Source of the DNA: Thermoanaerobacter pseudethanolicus ATCC 33223
GTDB taxonomy: Bacteria; Bacillota; Thermoanaerobacteria; Thermoanaerobacterales; Thermoanaerobacteraceae
NCBI RefSeq assembly: GCF_000019085.1
Contig: NC_010321.1
Coordinates: 566,501-630,500, forward strand
DNA: 64,000 nt
Direction of reading: 5' to 3'
A program made the position numbers and the translations under genes. The notes under the pieces are model-generated. The model had not been told where the DNA came from. It did no database searches and saw only the letters and a program-made list of their open reading frames with translations. Below are positions 33,265 to 44,289 of the stretch, in pieces. The stretch's first letter is position 1; the number at the start of each line of letters is the position of its first letter.

Positions 33265-34404
33265 TTGCGAAGATATAGGTGGAAATGGCTAATCTTTGTC
33301 GTTATATTTCTCTTTACAGTGCTCTTTACGTCCTATCCAAAAGCAGACCAGCTTCAAGATGCTAAAAACAAATTAAATCAAATCCAAAAATCCATTACTG
33401 AGACTAAGAAGAAAAAGGAAGAAATAATTAATCAAAAAAATGATATTGCCGCTCAAATAGCAGATTTGGATAAAAAACTTAATGCTACACAGCAAGAATT
33501 AGCAAATGCACAAAAACAATTGTCTGATATTACTGCAAAACTTAACAAGACGCGAAAAGAATTAGAAGCGGCCAAACAAAAGGAAAATACCCAGCTCCAA
33601 ACAATGAAAGAGCGTATAAGGGCTATATACATAAGTGGCGAATGGGGATATTTAGACGTACTTCTTGGTGCCCAAAATTTTGGAGATTTTATAACGCGAT
33701 TGGATATTGTAAAACGCATAGTAGATTTTGATTCTAGTTTATTTGAATCCTATAAGCAACAGAGAGAACTTATTGAACAAAAAGAAAAAGAATTAGCACA
33801 AATGCAAAGAGAAGCGCAAAATTATAAAAACCAAATAGTTTCTCGACAAAGGGAATTACAAGTAGCTATGGCCTCGCGGGAAGGTTTGATGAGAGATTTA
33901 GAGAGACAGCAAAAATTATATGAACAACAGGAAGATGAGCTTTTGCAGCAGTCGAAACAGTTAGAGACAGTTATTCAACAATTGCAAGCGAAGTCAAGCA
34001 TCAAATATGGCGGTGGAAAACTCTTATGGCCTGTTCCTTCTAGTAATGTGATTACCTCACCTTTTGGAATGAGATTGCATCCTGTACTTGGGGTTTATAG
34101 AATGCATACAGGTATTGATATTGCCGCCAATACGGGGGCTTCAATAGTAGCTGCGGCAGATGGACAAGTAATTTTTTCAGGATACTATGGGGGATATGGT
34201 TATACGGTAATTATAGACCATGGGGATGGAATATCTACCTTGTATGCTCATAATTCTGCCTTATTAGTAAAAGAAGGAGATACAGTTAAAAGAGGCCAAG
34301 TTATTGCAAAGGCAGGAAGTACAGGTTTAAGCACAGGTCCGCATTTGCACTTTGAAGTGCGTAAAAATGGTGTTCCAGTTAATCCGATGGACTGGTTAAA
34401 ATAA
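33265..34404 (+). CDS. Coiled-coil M23 murein hydrolase (EnvC/CwlO-like, FtsEX partner)
   Basis: 379 residues from TTG 33265 after AAGGGGGAAATAGCA. A signal peptide (WKWLIFVVIFLFTVLFTSYP) is followed by a long coiled coil to about residue 245. A C-terminal M23 domain keeps ITSPFGMRLHPVLG (His ligand region), MHTGIDIAANTGASI (HxxxD) and TGPHLHFEV (HLH), the zinc-binding set of active LytM endopeptidases. Unlike EnvC, the LytM site is intact, so it should cleave peptide cross-bridges itself, controlled by FtsEX. Confidence 0.9.
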   Translation: MRRYRWKWLIFVVIFLFTVLFTSYPKADQLQDAKNKLNQIQKSITETKKKKEEIINQKNDIAAQIADLDKKLNATQQELANAQKQLSDITAKLNKTRKELEAAKQKENTQLQTMKERIRAIYISGEWGYLDVLLGAQNFGDFITRLDIVKRIVDFDSSLFESYKQQRELIEQKEKELAQMQREAQNYKNQIVSRQRELQVAMASREGLMRDLERQQKLYEQQEDELLQQSKQLETVIQQLQAKSSIKYGGGKLLWPVPSSNVITSPFGMRLHPVLGVYRMHTGIDIAANTGASIVAAADGQVIFSGYYGGYGYTVIIDHGDGISTLYAHNSALLVKEGDTVKRGQVIAKAGSTGLSTGPHLHFEVRKNGVPVNPMDWLK

Positions 34405-34420
34405 CCAGTCTGTTTTTTTT
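34390..34420 (+). terminator. Terminator after the M23 hydrolase
   Basis: GACTGGTTA-AAA-TAACCAGTC followed by TGTTTTTTTT, overlapping the stop codon. Confidence 0.88.
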
Positions 34421-34491
34421 ATTTCATGAATGTTGTATAATAAATAAGAACATATATATAATTTTAAGAGACTAAAAAAGGTGGGGAAATT

Positions 34492-35688
34492 ATGGCAAAA
34501 AAAAGATTTTATATTTTGTTAGCAATGCTTTTGATAGTTACAAATGTCATAACTTTTGCACTCGCAAATGTGGTGTCAGTGGCTCTTCCCAATGGTAAAG
34601 TAATTGTTTCTCGCGAGGAGTACCAGTTGATAAAAAAATATAGTAAACTTTTTGAAATTGAGAAAACCCTTGAAAATAGATATGTGGATAGAGTAAATTC
34701 TTCAATTCTTTTAGAAGGCGCTCTGAAAGGAATGGCTAATTCTTTAGAGGACCCTTATACTGTATACATGAATAAAAAAGAATTTTCTGATTTTATGACT
34801 CAAACTACAGGTACTTATGGGGGAATAGGGATAGTTGTAGCAGTTGATAAAGAAGACCATATTGTGGTGGTTTCTCCAATAAAGAATACACCGGGGGAAA
34901 GAGCAGGAATAAAATCCGGAGATATAATAGTAGAAGTGAACAATAAAAAAGTAAGTGGCAAAAATTTAGATGAAGCAGTAGCTATGATGAGAGGACCTCA
35001 AGGAACAGAGGTAACCCTTACTATAATGAGAGAAGGAAAAACTTTTACTAAGACAATTACAAGAGAGATAATAAAATTAGAAACAGTATATGATGAAATG
35101 CTTCCTGATAAGATTGGGTATATTAAGATTACAATGTTTGACCAAAGCACAGCTGATGACTTTAAGGCAGCTCTTGATAAATTAAAGTCTCAGGGTATGA
35201 AAGGACTTATACTAGATTTAAGAGATAATCCTGGTGGACTTTTAGAGGAAACTATAGATATTTCTAATTTAATTTTGCCAAAAGGGGTTGTTGTGACGAC
35301 CAAAGGGAGAGTTGACAATAAAGAATATTATTCTAAAGGACCTGGTCTGGGATTGCCACTTGCTGTGCTTGTAAATAAAGGCAGTGCTAGTGCCTCAGAA
35401 ATTTTAGCAGGTGCAATAAAAGATAGGAAAGTAGGAGTTTTAGTTGGATCAAATACTTTTGGAAAAGGACTTGTACAAACTATTGTTGACTTTGGTGATG
35501 GTACAGGATTAAAATATACTATTGCAAGGTATTACACGCCAAATGGCACAAATATTCAAGGCAAAGGAATTGAGCCCAACTATGTAGTGGAGCTTCCTGA
35601 AAGTTACACTCTTCAAGATACTCCTGACTTAAAAGGAGATACTCAGCTTATAAAAGCTTTTGAAATTGTAAAAAGTGAGATAAAGTAG
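34492..35688 (+). CDS. ctpA: Carboxyl-terminal processing protease (S41)
   Basis: 398 residues. An N-terminal anchor/signal (FYILLAMLLIVTNVITFALA) is followed by a PDZ domain (GTYGGIGIVVAVDKEDHIVV, AGIKSGDIIVEVNNKKVSGK). The S41 core has NKGSASASEILAGAIKD with the catalytic Ser and VGSNTFGKGLVQ with the catalytic Lys. Such proteases act outside the membrane on envelope proteins and, in Bacillus, activate sporulation signalling. ATG 34492 follows GGTGGGGAAATT. The next gene, also with a PDZ domain, starts 10 bases later. Confidence 0.92.
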   Translation: MAKKRFYILLAMLLIVTNVITFALANVVSVALPNGKVIVSREEYQLIKKYSKLFEIEKTLENRYVDRVNSSILLEGALKGMANSLEDPYTVYMNKKEFSDFMTQTTGTYGGIGIVVAVDKEDHIVVVSPIKNTPGERAGIKSGDIIVEVNNKKVSGKNLDEAVAMMRGPQGTEVTLTIMREGKTFTKTITREIIKLETVYDEMLPDKIGYIKITMFDQSTADDFKAALDKLKSQGMKGLILDLRDNPGGLLEETIDISNLILPKGVVVTTKGRVDNKEYYSKGPGLGLPLAVLVNKGSASASEILAGAIKDRKVGVLVGSNTFGKGLVQTIVDFGDGTGLKYTIARYYTPNGTNIQGKGIEPNYVVELPESYTLQDTPDLKGDTQLIKAFEIVKSEIK

Positions 35689-35697
35689 GGTGTTAAA

Positions 35698-36942
35698 ATG
35701 ACAGCTTTTATTAAAGTTTTTTGGTGGGCAATAGAGACGATAGCTTTATCAGTTTTTAATCCCTTTTTCTGGATAGTGATAATTCTGATAGTAATGCAGT
35801 ATAGAAACAAAATAGCCATAGAAAGGGAAATTATGGGACAGGAGCAAGAACCAATGAAAGAATTGGTTCTTGACTCTGTCTTTTATGGTGTAATTGCTGC
35901 AATAATTGGGAGCTTTCTCATGATATTTTTAGGAATAACAATAGAAAATATAGGGCTTCAGTATGTATGGCCTTTGGTCATAGTATTGATGCTTGTCAAT
36001 CCTAGATATATTTGTTTTTCTTATGCAGGAGGAATAGTTTCTCTATTCAGCTTGTTTTTTGGATTTCCTAATATAAGTGTGCCTGCCCTTATGTCTATTG
36101 TAGGTATTCTTCATTTGATGGAAAGCCTTTTAATATATATAGATGGTCCAAGGAATGCCACTCCTATCTTTGTAAGGCTTAAGGATGGGCGAGTGGCAGG
36201 AGGCTTTACTATGCAAAAGTTTTGGCCTATTCCTTTTGCTGCATTAACTATTGCTACTGGGATAACAATAACGGGACAGGGTGTAAATATGCCAGATTGG
36301 TGGCCCATCATCAAACCCTCTGGCATTGATTTAAATAATGTAATTTTTTTGATGATGCCAGCAATTGCAGCTTTGGGATATGGAGATTTAGCTTTAACTC
36401 AACTTCCAGAGAAGAAAACGCGCATTTCTTCGCTGCGTTTATTTTGCTTTAGCATAGTTTTAATTATATTAGCAGTATTAGGAATCTATATTAAATTATT
36501 TCAATATTTGGCAGCTATTTTTGCTCCAGTAGCTCATGAGCTTTTGATTTTGATAGGACAAAGAGAAGAAAGGGAAAATCCACCTCTTTTTGTAGCGCCA
36601 GATACAGGAGTGATGATTTTAGCGACAGCAAAAGGTTCTCCCGCTAGAGAAATGGGAATTAAACCGGGGGATGTAATATTAAAAATTAATGATATTCCTA
36701 TTAATGAGCCAGATGATATAATACGAATACTCAATGAACGGCCTTCTGTGATGTGGATCACTGTAAAAGATTTAAATGGCAATTATACTAACTATGAATA
36801 TAAGGATCCACAGGGAATTTTGGGATTAGGAGTTTTAATAGTGCCAAAGGCAACTTCTATGATTTATGAAATTAATGGGGAAGGAATATTTATAAAAAAA
36901 TTAAAAGAAATCTTTAAAAATATTTTTAAGAAAAACAGATAA
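35698..36942 (+). CDS. Multi-span membrane protein with C-terminal PDZ domain (MinJ-like topology)
   Basis: 414 residues. At least six hydrophobic segments (IETIALSVFNPFFWIVIILI, SVFYGVIAAIIGSFLMIFLG, YVWPLVIVLMLVNPRYICF and others) are followed by a PDZ domain near residues 300-370 (GVMILATAKGSPAREMGIKP, GDVILKINDIPINEPDDI). The layout resembles MinJ/SwrC-adjacent proteins of Bacillus that connect DivIVA to the division machinery, and it follows ftsEX and ctpA. The division role is inferred from topology and neighbours. Confidence 0.75.
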   Translation: MTAFIKVFWWAIETIALSVFNPFFWIVIILIVMQYRNKIAIEREIMGQEQEPMKELVLDSVFYGVIAAIIGSFLMIFLGITIENIGLQYVWPLVIVLMLVNPRYICFSYAGGIVSLFSLFFGFPNISVPALMSIVGILHLMESLLIYIDGPRNATPIFVRLKDGRVAGGFTMQKFWPIPFAALTIATGITITGQGVNMPDWWPIIKPSGIDLNNVIFLMMPAIAALGYGDLALTQLPEKKTRISSLRLFCFSIVLIILAVLGIYIKLFQYLAAIFAPVAHELLILIGQREERENPPLFVAPDTGVMILATAKGSPAREMGIKPGDVILKINDIPINEPDDIIRILNERPSVMWITVKDLNGNYTNYEYKDPQGILGLGVLIVPKATSMIYEINGEGIFIKKLKEIFKNIFKKNR

Positions 36943-36955
36943 GGAGGCAGGGTGA

Positions 36956-37681
36956 GTGTTTTTACAAACTTTTGAAACATATAATTCTTTTAATGAAAGA
37001 GAGTTAAAAAATAAAAACGTCGTTGTAATAGATACCCTACGAGCTACAAGTGTTATTACTACTGCTTTATACAATGGAGCTAAAGAGATTATTCCAGTTT
37101 CAGAAGTGGAAGAAGCGATCGAACTTGTAAAAAGTTTAGATAAAACGACTTATCTTTTGGGTGGGGAAAGGAACTCTACAAAGATTGAAGGCTTTGACTT
37201 ATCTAATTCTCCTTTGGAGTATACTCGTGAAAAGGTGGAAAATAAAACAATAATTTTTACTACTACTAATGGGACAAAAGCTTTAAAAAAAGTCTCTTTA
37301 GCAGATAATGTAATTTTAGGATGTCTTTTAAATGCTTCTGCGGTTGCTAAGTATATATATACCAGCAATAAGGATACAATAATTGTATGTGCCGGGACAG
37401 AAGGGAAATTTTCTCTTGACGACATAATAACTGCTGGAGTGATATATAAAAAACTGCAAGATTTAATGGAATTTGAAAGTGATGATTTATCAAAAGCCAG
37501 TTATTTTTTGTACAAACCTTATGAAGATAACTTGTATGAAATAATGAAACATGGCTTTCACTTTAAAAGATTAAAAGACTTAGGGTATGATGAAGACATA
37601 GAGTTTTGCTTGACGGTTGATAAGTTTGATATTGTGCCAAAACTTAAAGACGGAATTATAAAAAATTCAGCCGACCTGTAA
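36956..37681 (+). CDS. comB: ComB-type 2-phosphosulfolactate phosphatase family protein
   Basis: 241 residues. The family core VVVIDTLRATSVITTALYNG, IFTTTNGTKALKKVSLADNV, LLNASAVAKYI and VCAGTEGKFSLDDIITAGVI is clear. In methanogens ComB dephosphorylates phosphosulfolactate in coenzyme M synthesis; in Firmicutes that lack coenzyme M the substrate is unknown. The start is GTG 36956, 8 bases after AAGGAGG. It is followed by a terminator-like hairpin whose right arm is repeated about 80 bp later. Confidence 0.8.
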   Translation: MFLQTFETYNSFNERELKNKNVVVIDTLRATSVITTALYNGAKEIIPVSEVEEAIELVKSLDKTTYLLGGERNSTKIEGFDLSNSPLEYTREKVENKTIIFTTTNGTKALKKVSLADNVILGCLLNASAVAKYIYTSNKDTIIVCAGTEGKFSLDDIITAGVIYKKLQDLMEFESDDLSKASYFLYKPYEDNLYEIMKHGFHFKRLKDLGYDEDIEFCLTVDKFDIVPKLKDGIIKNSADL

Positions 37682-37774
37682 AGGCCGGCTGTTTGGTATG
37701 TGCAAAATGTCAGCCATTTATAAAGTGTAGCTACATCTTTACCTACAAGATCTTGACACGGACGGCTGTTTGGT
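37668..37774. repeat. comB terminator with duplicated right arm around a 65-bp insert
   Basis: CAGCCGACCT-GTAA-AGGCCGGCTG (37668-37691) ends in CGGCTGTTTGGT (37686-37697). That 12-mer recurs at 37763-37774. Between them lie 65 bases that include TGCAAAATGT and ATAAAGTGTAGC, faintly like parts of the structured repeat (TGCAAAATGC, ATAAGTGTAGC). It may be a deletion relic of a third copy. Confidence 0.35.
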
Positions 37775-37779
37775 TATGT

Positions 37780-37808
37780 TTGTGTTGACAAGTAGGGTAT
37801 GCTATAAT
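37780..37808 (+). promoter_or_regulatory. Extended -10 promoter of the uvrBA operon
   Basis: TGCTATAAT (TGn-extended -10, TATAAT at 37803-37808) with a weak TTGTGT -35 at 17-bp spacing; 34 bases before the uvrB start. TTGACA at 37785 is too close for normal spacing. Confidence 0.5.
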
Positions 37809-37841
37809 AATAAGATGATAATTGCAAAGAGGGTAGAAAAA

Positions 37842-39827
37842 ATGAGTGGATTTAAGTTGGTATCTAATTTTAAACCAACAGGAGACCAACCTCAAGCTAT
37901 AGATAAATTAGTTGAAGGGGTAAAAAAAGGATATAGATTTCAAACCTTATTGGGTGTGACGGGTTCTGGAAAAACCTTTACTATGGCTAATATAATCCAG
38001 AAGTTAAATCGTCCTACTCTTGTCATCGCTCATAACAAGACCTTGGCTGCACAATTGTACAGCGAATTTAAAGAGTTTTTTCCAGACAATGCGGTAGAAT
38101 ATTTTGTGAGTTATTATGACTACTACCAACCGGAGGCTTATATACCCCAAACTGATACTTATATTGAAAAAGATGCTTCTATAAATGAAGAAATAGATAA
38201 ATTGAGGCACTCTGCTACGGCAGCTCTTTTTGAGCGAAGAGACGTTATAATTGTCGCCAGTGTTTCTTGTATATATGGCTTAGGTGACCCTGTAGATTAC
38301 GAAAATCTTATGCTTTCTCTAAGGCCGGGAATGATAAAAGATAGGGACGAAATAATTAAAAAGCTTGTAGATATACAATATGAAAGAAATGATGTGAATT
38401 TTACAAGAGGCAAATTCAGGGTAAGAGGAGATGTTATAGAAATTTTCCCTGCTTCTTTTTCCAATAAGGCGATAAGGGTTGAGCTTTTTGGAGATGAAAT
38501 TGACAGAATAGCGGAAATTGATGTGTTAACAGGTGAAGTACTGGGATTAAGAAAACACGTGGCTATATTTCCGGCTTCTCACTATGCTACTTCAAAAGAC
38601 AAATTGGAAAGAGCGATAAAAAGCATTCGAGAAGAACTGGAGCAAAGGTACAAAGAGCTTAAAGATGCTGGCAAAATAGTAGAGGCTGAAAGACTAAGAC
38701 AGAGGACAAATTACGACTTAGAGATGCTTCAAGAGATGGGCTACTGCCAAGGAATAGAAAATTATTCAAGGCATATTTCAGGAAGACCTCCAGGAAGCCC
38801 TCCTTATACTCTTTTAGATTATTTCCCTAAAGATTTCCTTATCTTTATAGATGAGTCTCATGTGACAATTCCTCAGATTAGAGGGATGTACAATGGAGAT
38901 AGGTCGAGAAAAGAAGCATTAGTAGAATACGGATTTAGACTTCCTTCTGCCTTTGACAATCGTCCTCTTACTTTTGAAGAGTTTGAAAAGAGGATAAATC
39001 AAGTTATCTTTGTTTCTGCAACACCAGGACCTTACGAGCTTGAACATTCGGAGCAAGTTGTTGAGCAGTTAATACGACCGACAGGTCTTATAGATCCAGA
39101 AGTGATTGTAAAACCTGTAAAAGGGCAAGTAGATGACTTAATAGGAGAAATTAGAAAGACGGTAGACAAAGGCTTTAGAGTACTTGTTACAACTCTTACG
39201 AAAAAAATGGCAGAGGATTTAACGGATTATCTAAAAGATATGGGAATAAAAGTAAAATATTTACATTCTGATATTGAGACGATTGAAAGGGTGGAAATAA
39301 TAAGAGATTTAAGGCTGGGTAAATTCGATGTTTTAATAGGCATAAATCTTTTAAGAGAAGGGTTGGATATACCTGAGGTTGCTTTGGTGGCAATATTAGA
39401 CGCAGATAAAGAGGGATTTTTGCGTTCAGAGACTTCCTTAATACAGACTATAGGACGTGCCGCAAGAAATGCGGAAGGACGAGTAATAATGTATGCAGAT
39501 ACTGTAACAAATTCTATGAAGAGAGCAATTGATGAGACGAATAGAAGAAGAAAGATACAAATGGAATATAACAAAAAGCATGGTATAACTCCAAAGACAG
39601 TAATTAAGGGAGTAAGAGATGTAATTGAAGCTACTCACGTAGCTGAAGAAGAACAGAAGTACAGAAGAAAGAAAGTTAAGACTTATGACCCTGAAATTAT
39701 TAAGTCAACTATAGAGCAACTTGAAAAAGAAATGAAAGAAGCTGCAATTGAGCTGCAGTTTGAAAAGGCTGCAAAATTGAGAGATGTGATTTTTGAATTG
39801 AAGAAACAGTTGGAGGAAGTAGTTTGA
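37842..39827 (+). CDS. uvrB: Excinuclease ABC subunit B
   Basis: About 661 residues from ATG 37842 ([20 protein letters not shown]), 8 bases after AAAGAGGG; a longer upstream frame from 37770 overlaps the promoter and is not credible. Helicase motif [13 protein letters not shown], beta-hairpin [24 protein letters not shown] ([12 protein letters not shown]) and motif [16 protein letters not shown] are present. The C-terminal UVR coiled coil ([20 protein letters not shown]) binds UvrC. It verifies DNA damage and loads UvrC in nucleotide excision repair. Confidence 0.97.
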   Translation: MSGFKLVSNFKPTGDQPQAIDKLVEGVKKGYRFQTLLGVTGSGKTFTMANIIQKLNRPTLVIAHNKTLAAQLYSEFKEFFPDNAVEYFVSYYDYYQPEAYIPQTDTYIEKDASINEEIDKLRHSATAALFERRDVIIVASVSCIYGLGDPVDYENLMLSLRPGMIKDRDEIIKKLVDIQYERNDVNFTRGKFRVRGDVIEIFPASFSNKAIRVELFGDEIDRIAEIDVLTGEVLGLRKHVAIFPASHYATSKDKLERAIKSIREELEQRYKELKDAGKIVEAERLRQRTNYDLEMLQEMGYCQGIENYSRHISGRPPGSPPYTLLDYFPKDFLIFIDESHVTIPQIRGMYNGDRSRKEALVEYGFRLPSAFDNRPLTFEEFEKRINQVIFVSATPGPYELEHSEQVVEQLIRPTGLIDPEVIVKPVKGQVDDLIGEIRKTVDKGFRVLVTTLTKKMAEDLTDYLKDMGIKVKYLHSDIETIERVEIIRDLRLGKFDVLIGINLLREGLDIPEVALVAILDADKEGFLRSETSLIQTIGRAARNAEGRVIMYADTVTNSMKRAIDETNRRRKIQMEYNKKHGITPKTVIKGVRDVIEATHVAEEEQKYRRKKVKTYDPEIIKSTIEQLEKEMKEAAIELQFEKAAKLRDVIFELKKQLEEVV

Positions 39828-39836
39828 GGTGAAATC

Positions 39837-42620
39837 ATGGCGAAAGACAAAATTGTAATTAAAGGGGCAAGAGTTCATAATTTAAAAAATGTAGATTTGG
39901 AGATTCCACGAGATAAATTAACTGTGATAACGGGTTTATCAGGTTCTGGTAAGTCTTCTCTTGCCTTTGATACCATTTATGCTGAAGGTCAGAGAAGATA
40001 TGTGGAGTCGTTGTCAGCTTATGCAAGGCAATTTTTAGGACAAATGGACAAACCAGACGTTGATTATATAGAAGGTCTTTCACCGGCAATATCTATAGAC
40101 CAAAAGACCACAAATAAAAACCCTCGTTCTACGGTAGGAACGATAACTGAGATTTACGACTATCTAAGACTTTTATATGCAAGGGCTGGGATTCCCCATT
40201 GTCCTGTTTGTGGAAAAGAGATTAGCATGCAAACTATAGATCAGATGGTAGACAGAGTCAAAGAATTGCCAGAAGGTACAAGGATACAGGTACTGGCTCC
40301 TGTTATTAGAGGAAGAAAAGGGGAATATGCTAAGCTTTTAAATGACATAAAAAAGAGCGGATATGTCAGAGTGAAAATTGATGGAGTCATGTACGATGTA
40401 AATGAGGAGATTAAACTTGACAAAAATAAAAAGCATACTATTGAAGTTGTGGTAGACAGGGTTATTATAAAACCGGGAATAGACATGAGGTTGACAGACT
40501 CTATAGAAACAGCTTTAAAATTAGCAGATGGGATAGTTTCTATTGATGTAATAGACGGAGAAAGCTTTACACTCTCTGAAAAATACGCTTGTACAGAGTG
40601 CAACATAAGTATTGAAGAACTTTCCCCGAGAATGTTTTCCTTCAATAGCCCTTATGGGGTTTGCCCTGTTTGCACTGGATTGGGAGAATTTATGAAGGTA
40701 GATCCAGAGCTTTTAATACAAGACCCTAAAAAATCATTAGCAAATGGGTTGTTGCCGGGGATTGTTGCTTCACAGGATAGTTATGCTTATTACAACATTT
40801 TAAGATTAATTGAACATTTTGGATATACAGAGAATACTCCTTATGAAAAGTTTAGTGAAGATTTAAAGAATGTACTGCTTTATGGCAAAGATACAAAAGG
40901 TAAGTCCTATGGATTTGAAGGTATAGTAAACAATCTTGAAAGAAGGTACAACAATACTTCTTCAGATTTTATAAAAGAAGAGATAGAGAAATATATGAGA
41001 CCGGTTACTTGTCCTGCATGCCATGGGGCTAGATTAAAGCCAGAAGCGCTAGCTGTGACTGTTGGTGGACTTTCCATAAAAGAAATGACAGACCTTTCTG
41101 TTGGCGAGCTTATAAAATTTATTGAGGAACTCAAATTAACAGAAAAACAAGAGATTATTGCAAAGCCAATTTTAAAAGAAATAAAGGCAAGGCTTAATTT
41201 TCTTGTGGATGTAGGACTGGATTATTTGACTCTTTCAAGACCTGCAGCTACTTTATCAGGTGGAGAAGCACAAAGGATAAGATTGGCAAGCCAGATAGGC
41301 TCTGGGCTTGTAGGAGTCACATACATCCTGGACGAGCCGAGCATTGGACTTCATCAAAGAGATAATGAAAGGCTTATAAATTCCTTGAAAAAATTAAGAG
41401 ACCAAGGCAATACTCTTATAGTAGTAGAGCACGATGAGGATACAATATATGCGGCAGACTACATTGTGGATGTAGGACCAGGCGCAGGTGAGCATGGAGG
41501 AGAAATTGTAATTGCGGGTACGATAGAAGATGTGTTAAAATGTGAAAAATCAATTACAGGCCAGTATTTAAGTGGTAAAATAAAGATAGAAGTGCCAAAA
41601 CAGAGGAGAAAACCTAATGGAAAAGCTTTAATAGTGAAAGGAGCTAAGGAAAACAATTTAAAGAATATAGATGTGGTTTTCCCCCTCGGAGTATTTATAT
41701 GTGTTACAGGGGTTTCTGGCTCAGGCAAAAGCACCCTTATAAATGAGATACTGTACAAAGCATTGGCACAGAAGATTTATAAGTCCAAAGATAAACCAGG
41801 TATGCACGATGCAATAGAGGGTATCGATAATATAGATAAAGTAATAAATATTGACCAGTCTCCTATAGGCAGGACTCCTCGCTCAAATCCTGCTACCTAT
41901 ACAGGAGTTTTCGACTATATAAGAGAGGTTTTTGCAAATACTCCAGAAGCTAAAATGAGAGGCTATAAACCAGGAAGATTTAGTTTTAATGTTAAAGGTG
42001 GAAGGTGTGAAGCCTGTGGTGGAGATGGTATAATTAAAATTGAGATGAACTTTTTGCCGGATGTGTATGTCCCTTGTGAAGTCTGCAAAGGGCAAAGGTA
42101 TAATAGGGAAACATTGGAAGTAAAATATAAAGGGAAAAATATTTCGGATGTACTTAATATGACGGTAGAAGAGGCGTTAGAATTTTTTGAAAATATACCC
42201 AGGATAAAAAATAAATTGATGACTTTATATGATGTGGGTTTAGGATATATTAAGCTAGGGCAACCTTCTACTCAGCTTTCAGGAGGAGAAGCACAAAGAG
42301 TAAAATTAGCTACTGAACTTTCTAAAAGGCCTACAGGTAAAACACTATATATTTTGGATGAGCCTACAACTGGATTACATTTTGCAGATGTGCATAGGCT
42401 TCTTGAAGTTTTAAATAGATTAACTGATGCGGGCAATACTGTTATTGTAATTGAACACAACTTAGATATCATAAAAAGTGCAGACTATATCATTGACTTA
42501 GGACCAGAAGGTGGAGACAAGGGTGGAAGGGTAATAGCTACAGGGACACCTGAAGAAGTTGCTGCTAATGAGAATTCTTATACAGGCCATTTTTTGAAAA
42601 AAGTCCTTTCTCAAAAATGA
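39837..42620 (+). CDS. uvrA: Excinuclease ABC subunit A
   Basis: 927 residues. Two ABC cassettes carry Walker [10 protein letters not shown] and GVSGSGKST and signatures [12 protein letters not shown] and [15 protein letters not shown]. Zinc-finger cysteines occur in [39 protein letters not shown] and [10 protein letters not shown]. It scans DNA for distortions and hands them to UvrB, encoded 9 bases upstream. ATG 39837 follows TTTGAGGTGAAATC. Confidence 0.97.
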   Translation: MAKDKIVIKGARVHNLKNVDLEIPRDKLTVITGLSGSGKSSLAFDTIYAEGQRRYVESLSAYARQFLGQMDKPDVDYIEGLSPAISIDQKTTNKNPRSTVGTITEIYDYLRLLYARAGIPHCPVCGKEISMQTIDQMVDRVKELPEGTRIQVLAPVIRGRKGEYAKLLNDIKKSGYVRVKIDGVMYDVNEEIKLDKNKKHTIEVVVDRVIIKPGIDMRLTDSIETALKLADGIVSIDVIDGESFTLSEKYACTECNISIEELSPRMFSFNSPYGVCPVCTGLGEFMKVDPELLIQDPKKSLANGLLPGIVASQDSYAYYNILRLIEHFGYTENTPYEKFSEDLKNVLLYGKDTKGKSYGFEGIVNNLERRYNNTSSDFIKEEIEKYMRPVTCPACHGARLKPEALAVTVGGLSIKEMTDLSVGELIKFIEELKLTEKQEIIAKPILKEIKARLNFLVDVGLDYLTLSRPAATLSGGEAQRIRLASQIGSGLVGVTYILDEPSIGLHQRDNERLINSLKKLRDQGNTLIVVEHDEDTIYAADYIVDVGPGAGEHGGEIVIAGTIEDVLKCEKSITGQYLSGKIKIEVPKQRRKPNGKALIVKGAKENNLKNIDVVFPLGVFICVTGVSGSGKSTLINEILYKALAQKIYKSKDKPGMHDAIEGIDNIDKVINIDQSPIGRTPRSNPATYTGVFDYIREVFANTPEAKMRGYKPGRFSFNVKGGRCEACGGDGIIKIEMNFLPDVYVPCEVCKGQRYNRETLEVKYKGKNISDVLNMTVEEALEFFENIPRIKNKLMTLYDVGLGYIKLGQPSTQLSGGEAQRVKLATELSKRPTGKTLYILDEPTTGLHFADVHRLLEVLNRLTDAGNTVIVIEHNLDIIKSADYIIDLGPEGGDKGGRVIATGTPEEVAANENSYTGHFLKKVLSQK

Positions 42621-42629
42621 GGTGAATTT

Positions 42630-43034
42630 ATGTATTATGCCATAGCTTCTCAGATATTAAAATATGTCCTTATTTTTCTCATCTACCTGTTTTTATACAG
42701 GGTTTTTAAAATAGTGTATATGGACATAAAAGGGGTAAGATATGAGAGGCAAATAACAGCGGCTAAACTTTCTTTTTTAAATGGAGAAAGGACTTTTAAT
42801 CTTTTTGAAGTTACTACCATAGGAAGGTCGGAGGAATGCGATATAGTTATTGAAAGCCCTTATGTGTCTGCCAGACATGCTATCATACGAAAGAGAGGCA
42901 AAAGATTTTATATCCAAGATTTAAATAGCACAAATGGCACTTTTATAAATGGCAAAAGAATAAAAGGAATTGCTAAAATAAGGAATAATGATGTAATTAC
43001 TTTAGGTGATGTCGACCTCAAATTTATTTTGTAG
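42630..43034 (+). CDS. Membrane-anchored FHA-domain protein
   Basis: 134 residues. One N-terminal span (LKYVLIFLIYLFLYRVFKIV) is followed by a forkhead-associated domain: TTIGRSEECDIVIESPYVSA, RHAIIRKRGKRFYIQDLNST, NGTFINGKRIKGI. FHA domains bind phosphothreonine. It lies directly before an FtsW/RodA-type polymerase and a class B penicillin-binding protein, so it may bring Ser/Thr-kinase signals to wall synthesis. No kinase gene is seen in the window. GAGGTG precedes the ATG. Confidence 0.88.
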   Translation: MYYAIASQILKYVLIFLIYLFLYRVFKIVYMDIKGVRYERQITAAKLSFLNGERTFNLFEVTTIGRSEECDIVIESPYVSARHAIIRKRGKRFYIQDLNSTNGTFINGKRIKGIAKIRNNDVITLGDVDLKFIL

Positions 43035-43044
43035 GTGAAATCTT

Positions 43045-44289
43045 ATGGAAGAATATATAAAAACCGGTTCTAAAGCTATGAAAAATGTTTTTTGGATATT
43101 TGTAATAGCCTTTTTGCTGCTTTTTATACACAATAAACCGAAGGGATTTGACACTATATATTTTACATTAGCATTTCCAATATTAATTTATATTGTTTAT
43201 TACTTACATGTAAGATTGTTTCCCTTGGGGGAAATCCAATTTGTCATTTTAACTTCTTTTTTGACCGAAATGGGACTTATAATGATATACAGAGTTGCGC
43301 CGAATTTGCTCGTAAAACAGATTGTCTGGATTGCAATAGGATTTTTACTTTATTTCATTTCCTCATATATCTTCAAACACTATTATTTGCTTTATAAACT
43401 CAAATATGGGGAAGCTATTTACATTGCAATTACAATAGCGCTATTGGCTTTACCATTGATTTTTGGAAGAGAGATAGGTGGTGCTAAAAACTGGCTTACT
43501 TTTGATGGCATATATGTTCAGCCAGCTGAGCTTGCTAAGATAATATATATAATTTTCTTGGCAAAATATTTGTGTACTAGGAGAGAAACGAAAGACATAA
43601 TTATGTTAGGATTAATAACTCTTGTAATCGTAGGAATATTTGTATTGGAAAAAGACTTAGGGATGGCGTTTTTGTTTTATGCTACTACAGTATTATTAAT
43701 TTTTGTCTCTACTTCTAATCTATTGTACACAGCAGTAGGGATTGGGCTATTTGTTCTAGGAGGTATAATATCCTACTTTTTGTTTTGGCACGTAAGAGTA
43801 AGAATTGAGGCATGGTTGAATCCTTGGATGGATGTACCAGGAAAAACATATCAAATTGTACAGTCCCTTTTTGCCATTGCGGCGGGAGGTTTTTTTGGTA
43901 CAGGGCTTGGCATGGGGCATCCCGAATATATACCGGCTGTGGCAACTGACTTCATTTTTTCTGCCATTAGTGAAGAATTTGGGTTTTTAGGAGCGGTAGC
44001 TATAATTCTTGTGTATTTTGTTATAATGTATAGAGGGATTAAAGTGGCACTAAATGCTAAAGACGAGTTTGGTGTATTAGTAGCTACAGGCCTCATTTCA
44101 ATGTTTAGCTTACAAGTTTTTACTATAATTGGTGGTGTCATAAAATTCATACCTCTGACAGGGGTAACCCTTCCCTTTGTAAGTTATGGCGGTAGTTCTA
44201 TGGTGACGAGCTTTGTGACATTGGGCATGCTCAATGGCATAGCTCTTAAGGAGGAGCAACAGGATGTCCAACTTAAATCGCAATATTAA
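43045..44289 (+). CDS. FtsW/RodA/SpoVE-family peptidoglycan glycosyltransferase
   Basis: 414 residues with about ten hydrophobic spans. LGLMGMGHP-like GTGLGMGHPEYIPAVATDFI, FSAISEEFGFLGA and the C-terminal FIPLTGVTLPFVSYGGSSMV are SEDS-family hallmarks, and the Asp of VQPAELAKI-type sequence (GIYVQPAELAKIIYI) region is conserved. SEDS proteins polymerise lipid II with a partner class B PBP, here the next gene, which overlaps by 26 bases. Whether it acts in elongation, division or sporulation cannot be told. Confidence 0.9.
   Translation: MEEYIKTGSKAMKNVFWIFVIAFLLLFIHNKPKGFDTIYFTLAFPILIYIVYYLHVRLFPLGEIQFVILTSFLTEMGLIMIYRVAPNLLVKQIVWIAIGFLLYFISSYIFKHYYLLYKLKYGEAIYIAITIALLALPLIFGREIGGAKNWLTFDGIYVQPAELAKIIYIIFLAKYLCTRRETKDIIMLGLITLVIVGIFVLEKDLGMAFLFYATTVLLIFVSTSNLLYTAVGIGLFVLGGIISYFLFWHVRVRIEAWLNPWMDVPGKTYQIVQSLFAIAAGGFFGTGLGMGHPEYIPAVATDFIFSAISEEFGFLGAVAIILVYFVIMYRGIKVALNAKDEFGVLVATGLISMFSLQVFTIIGGVIKFIPLTGVTLPFVSYGGSSMVTSFVTLGMLNGIALKEEQQDVQLKSQY

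Noticed and set aside
43790-43812. TTGGCACGTAAG inside the ftsW-like gene as a sigma-54 promoter
   Set aside because: The -12 element is missing at the required spacing.
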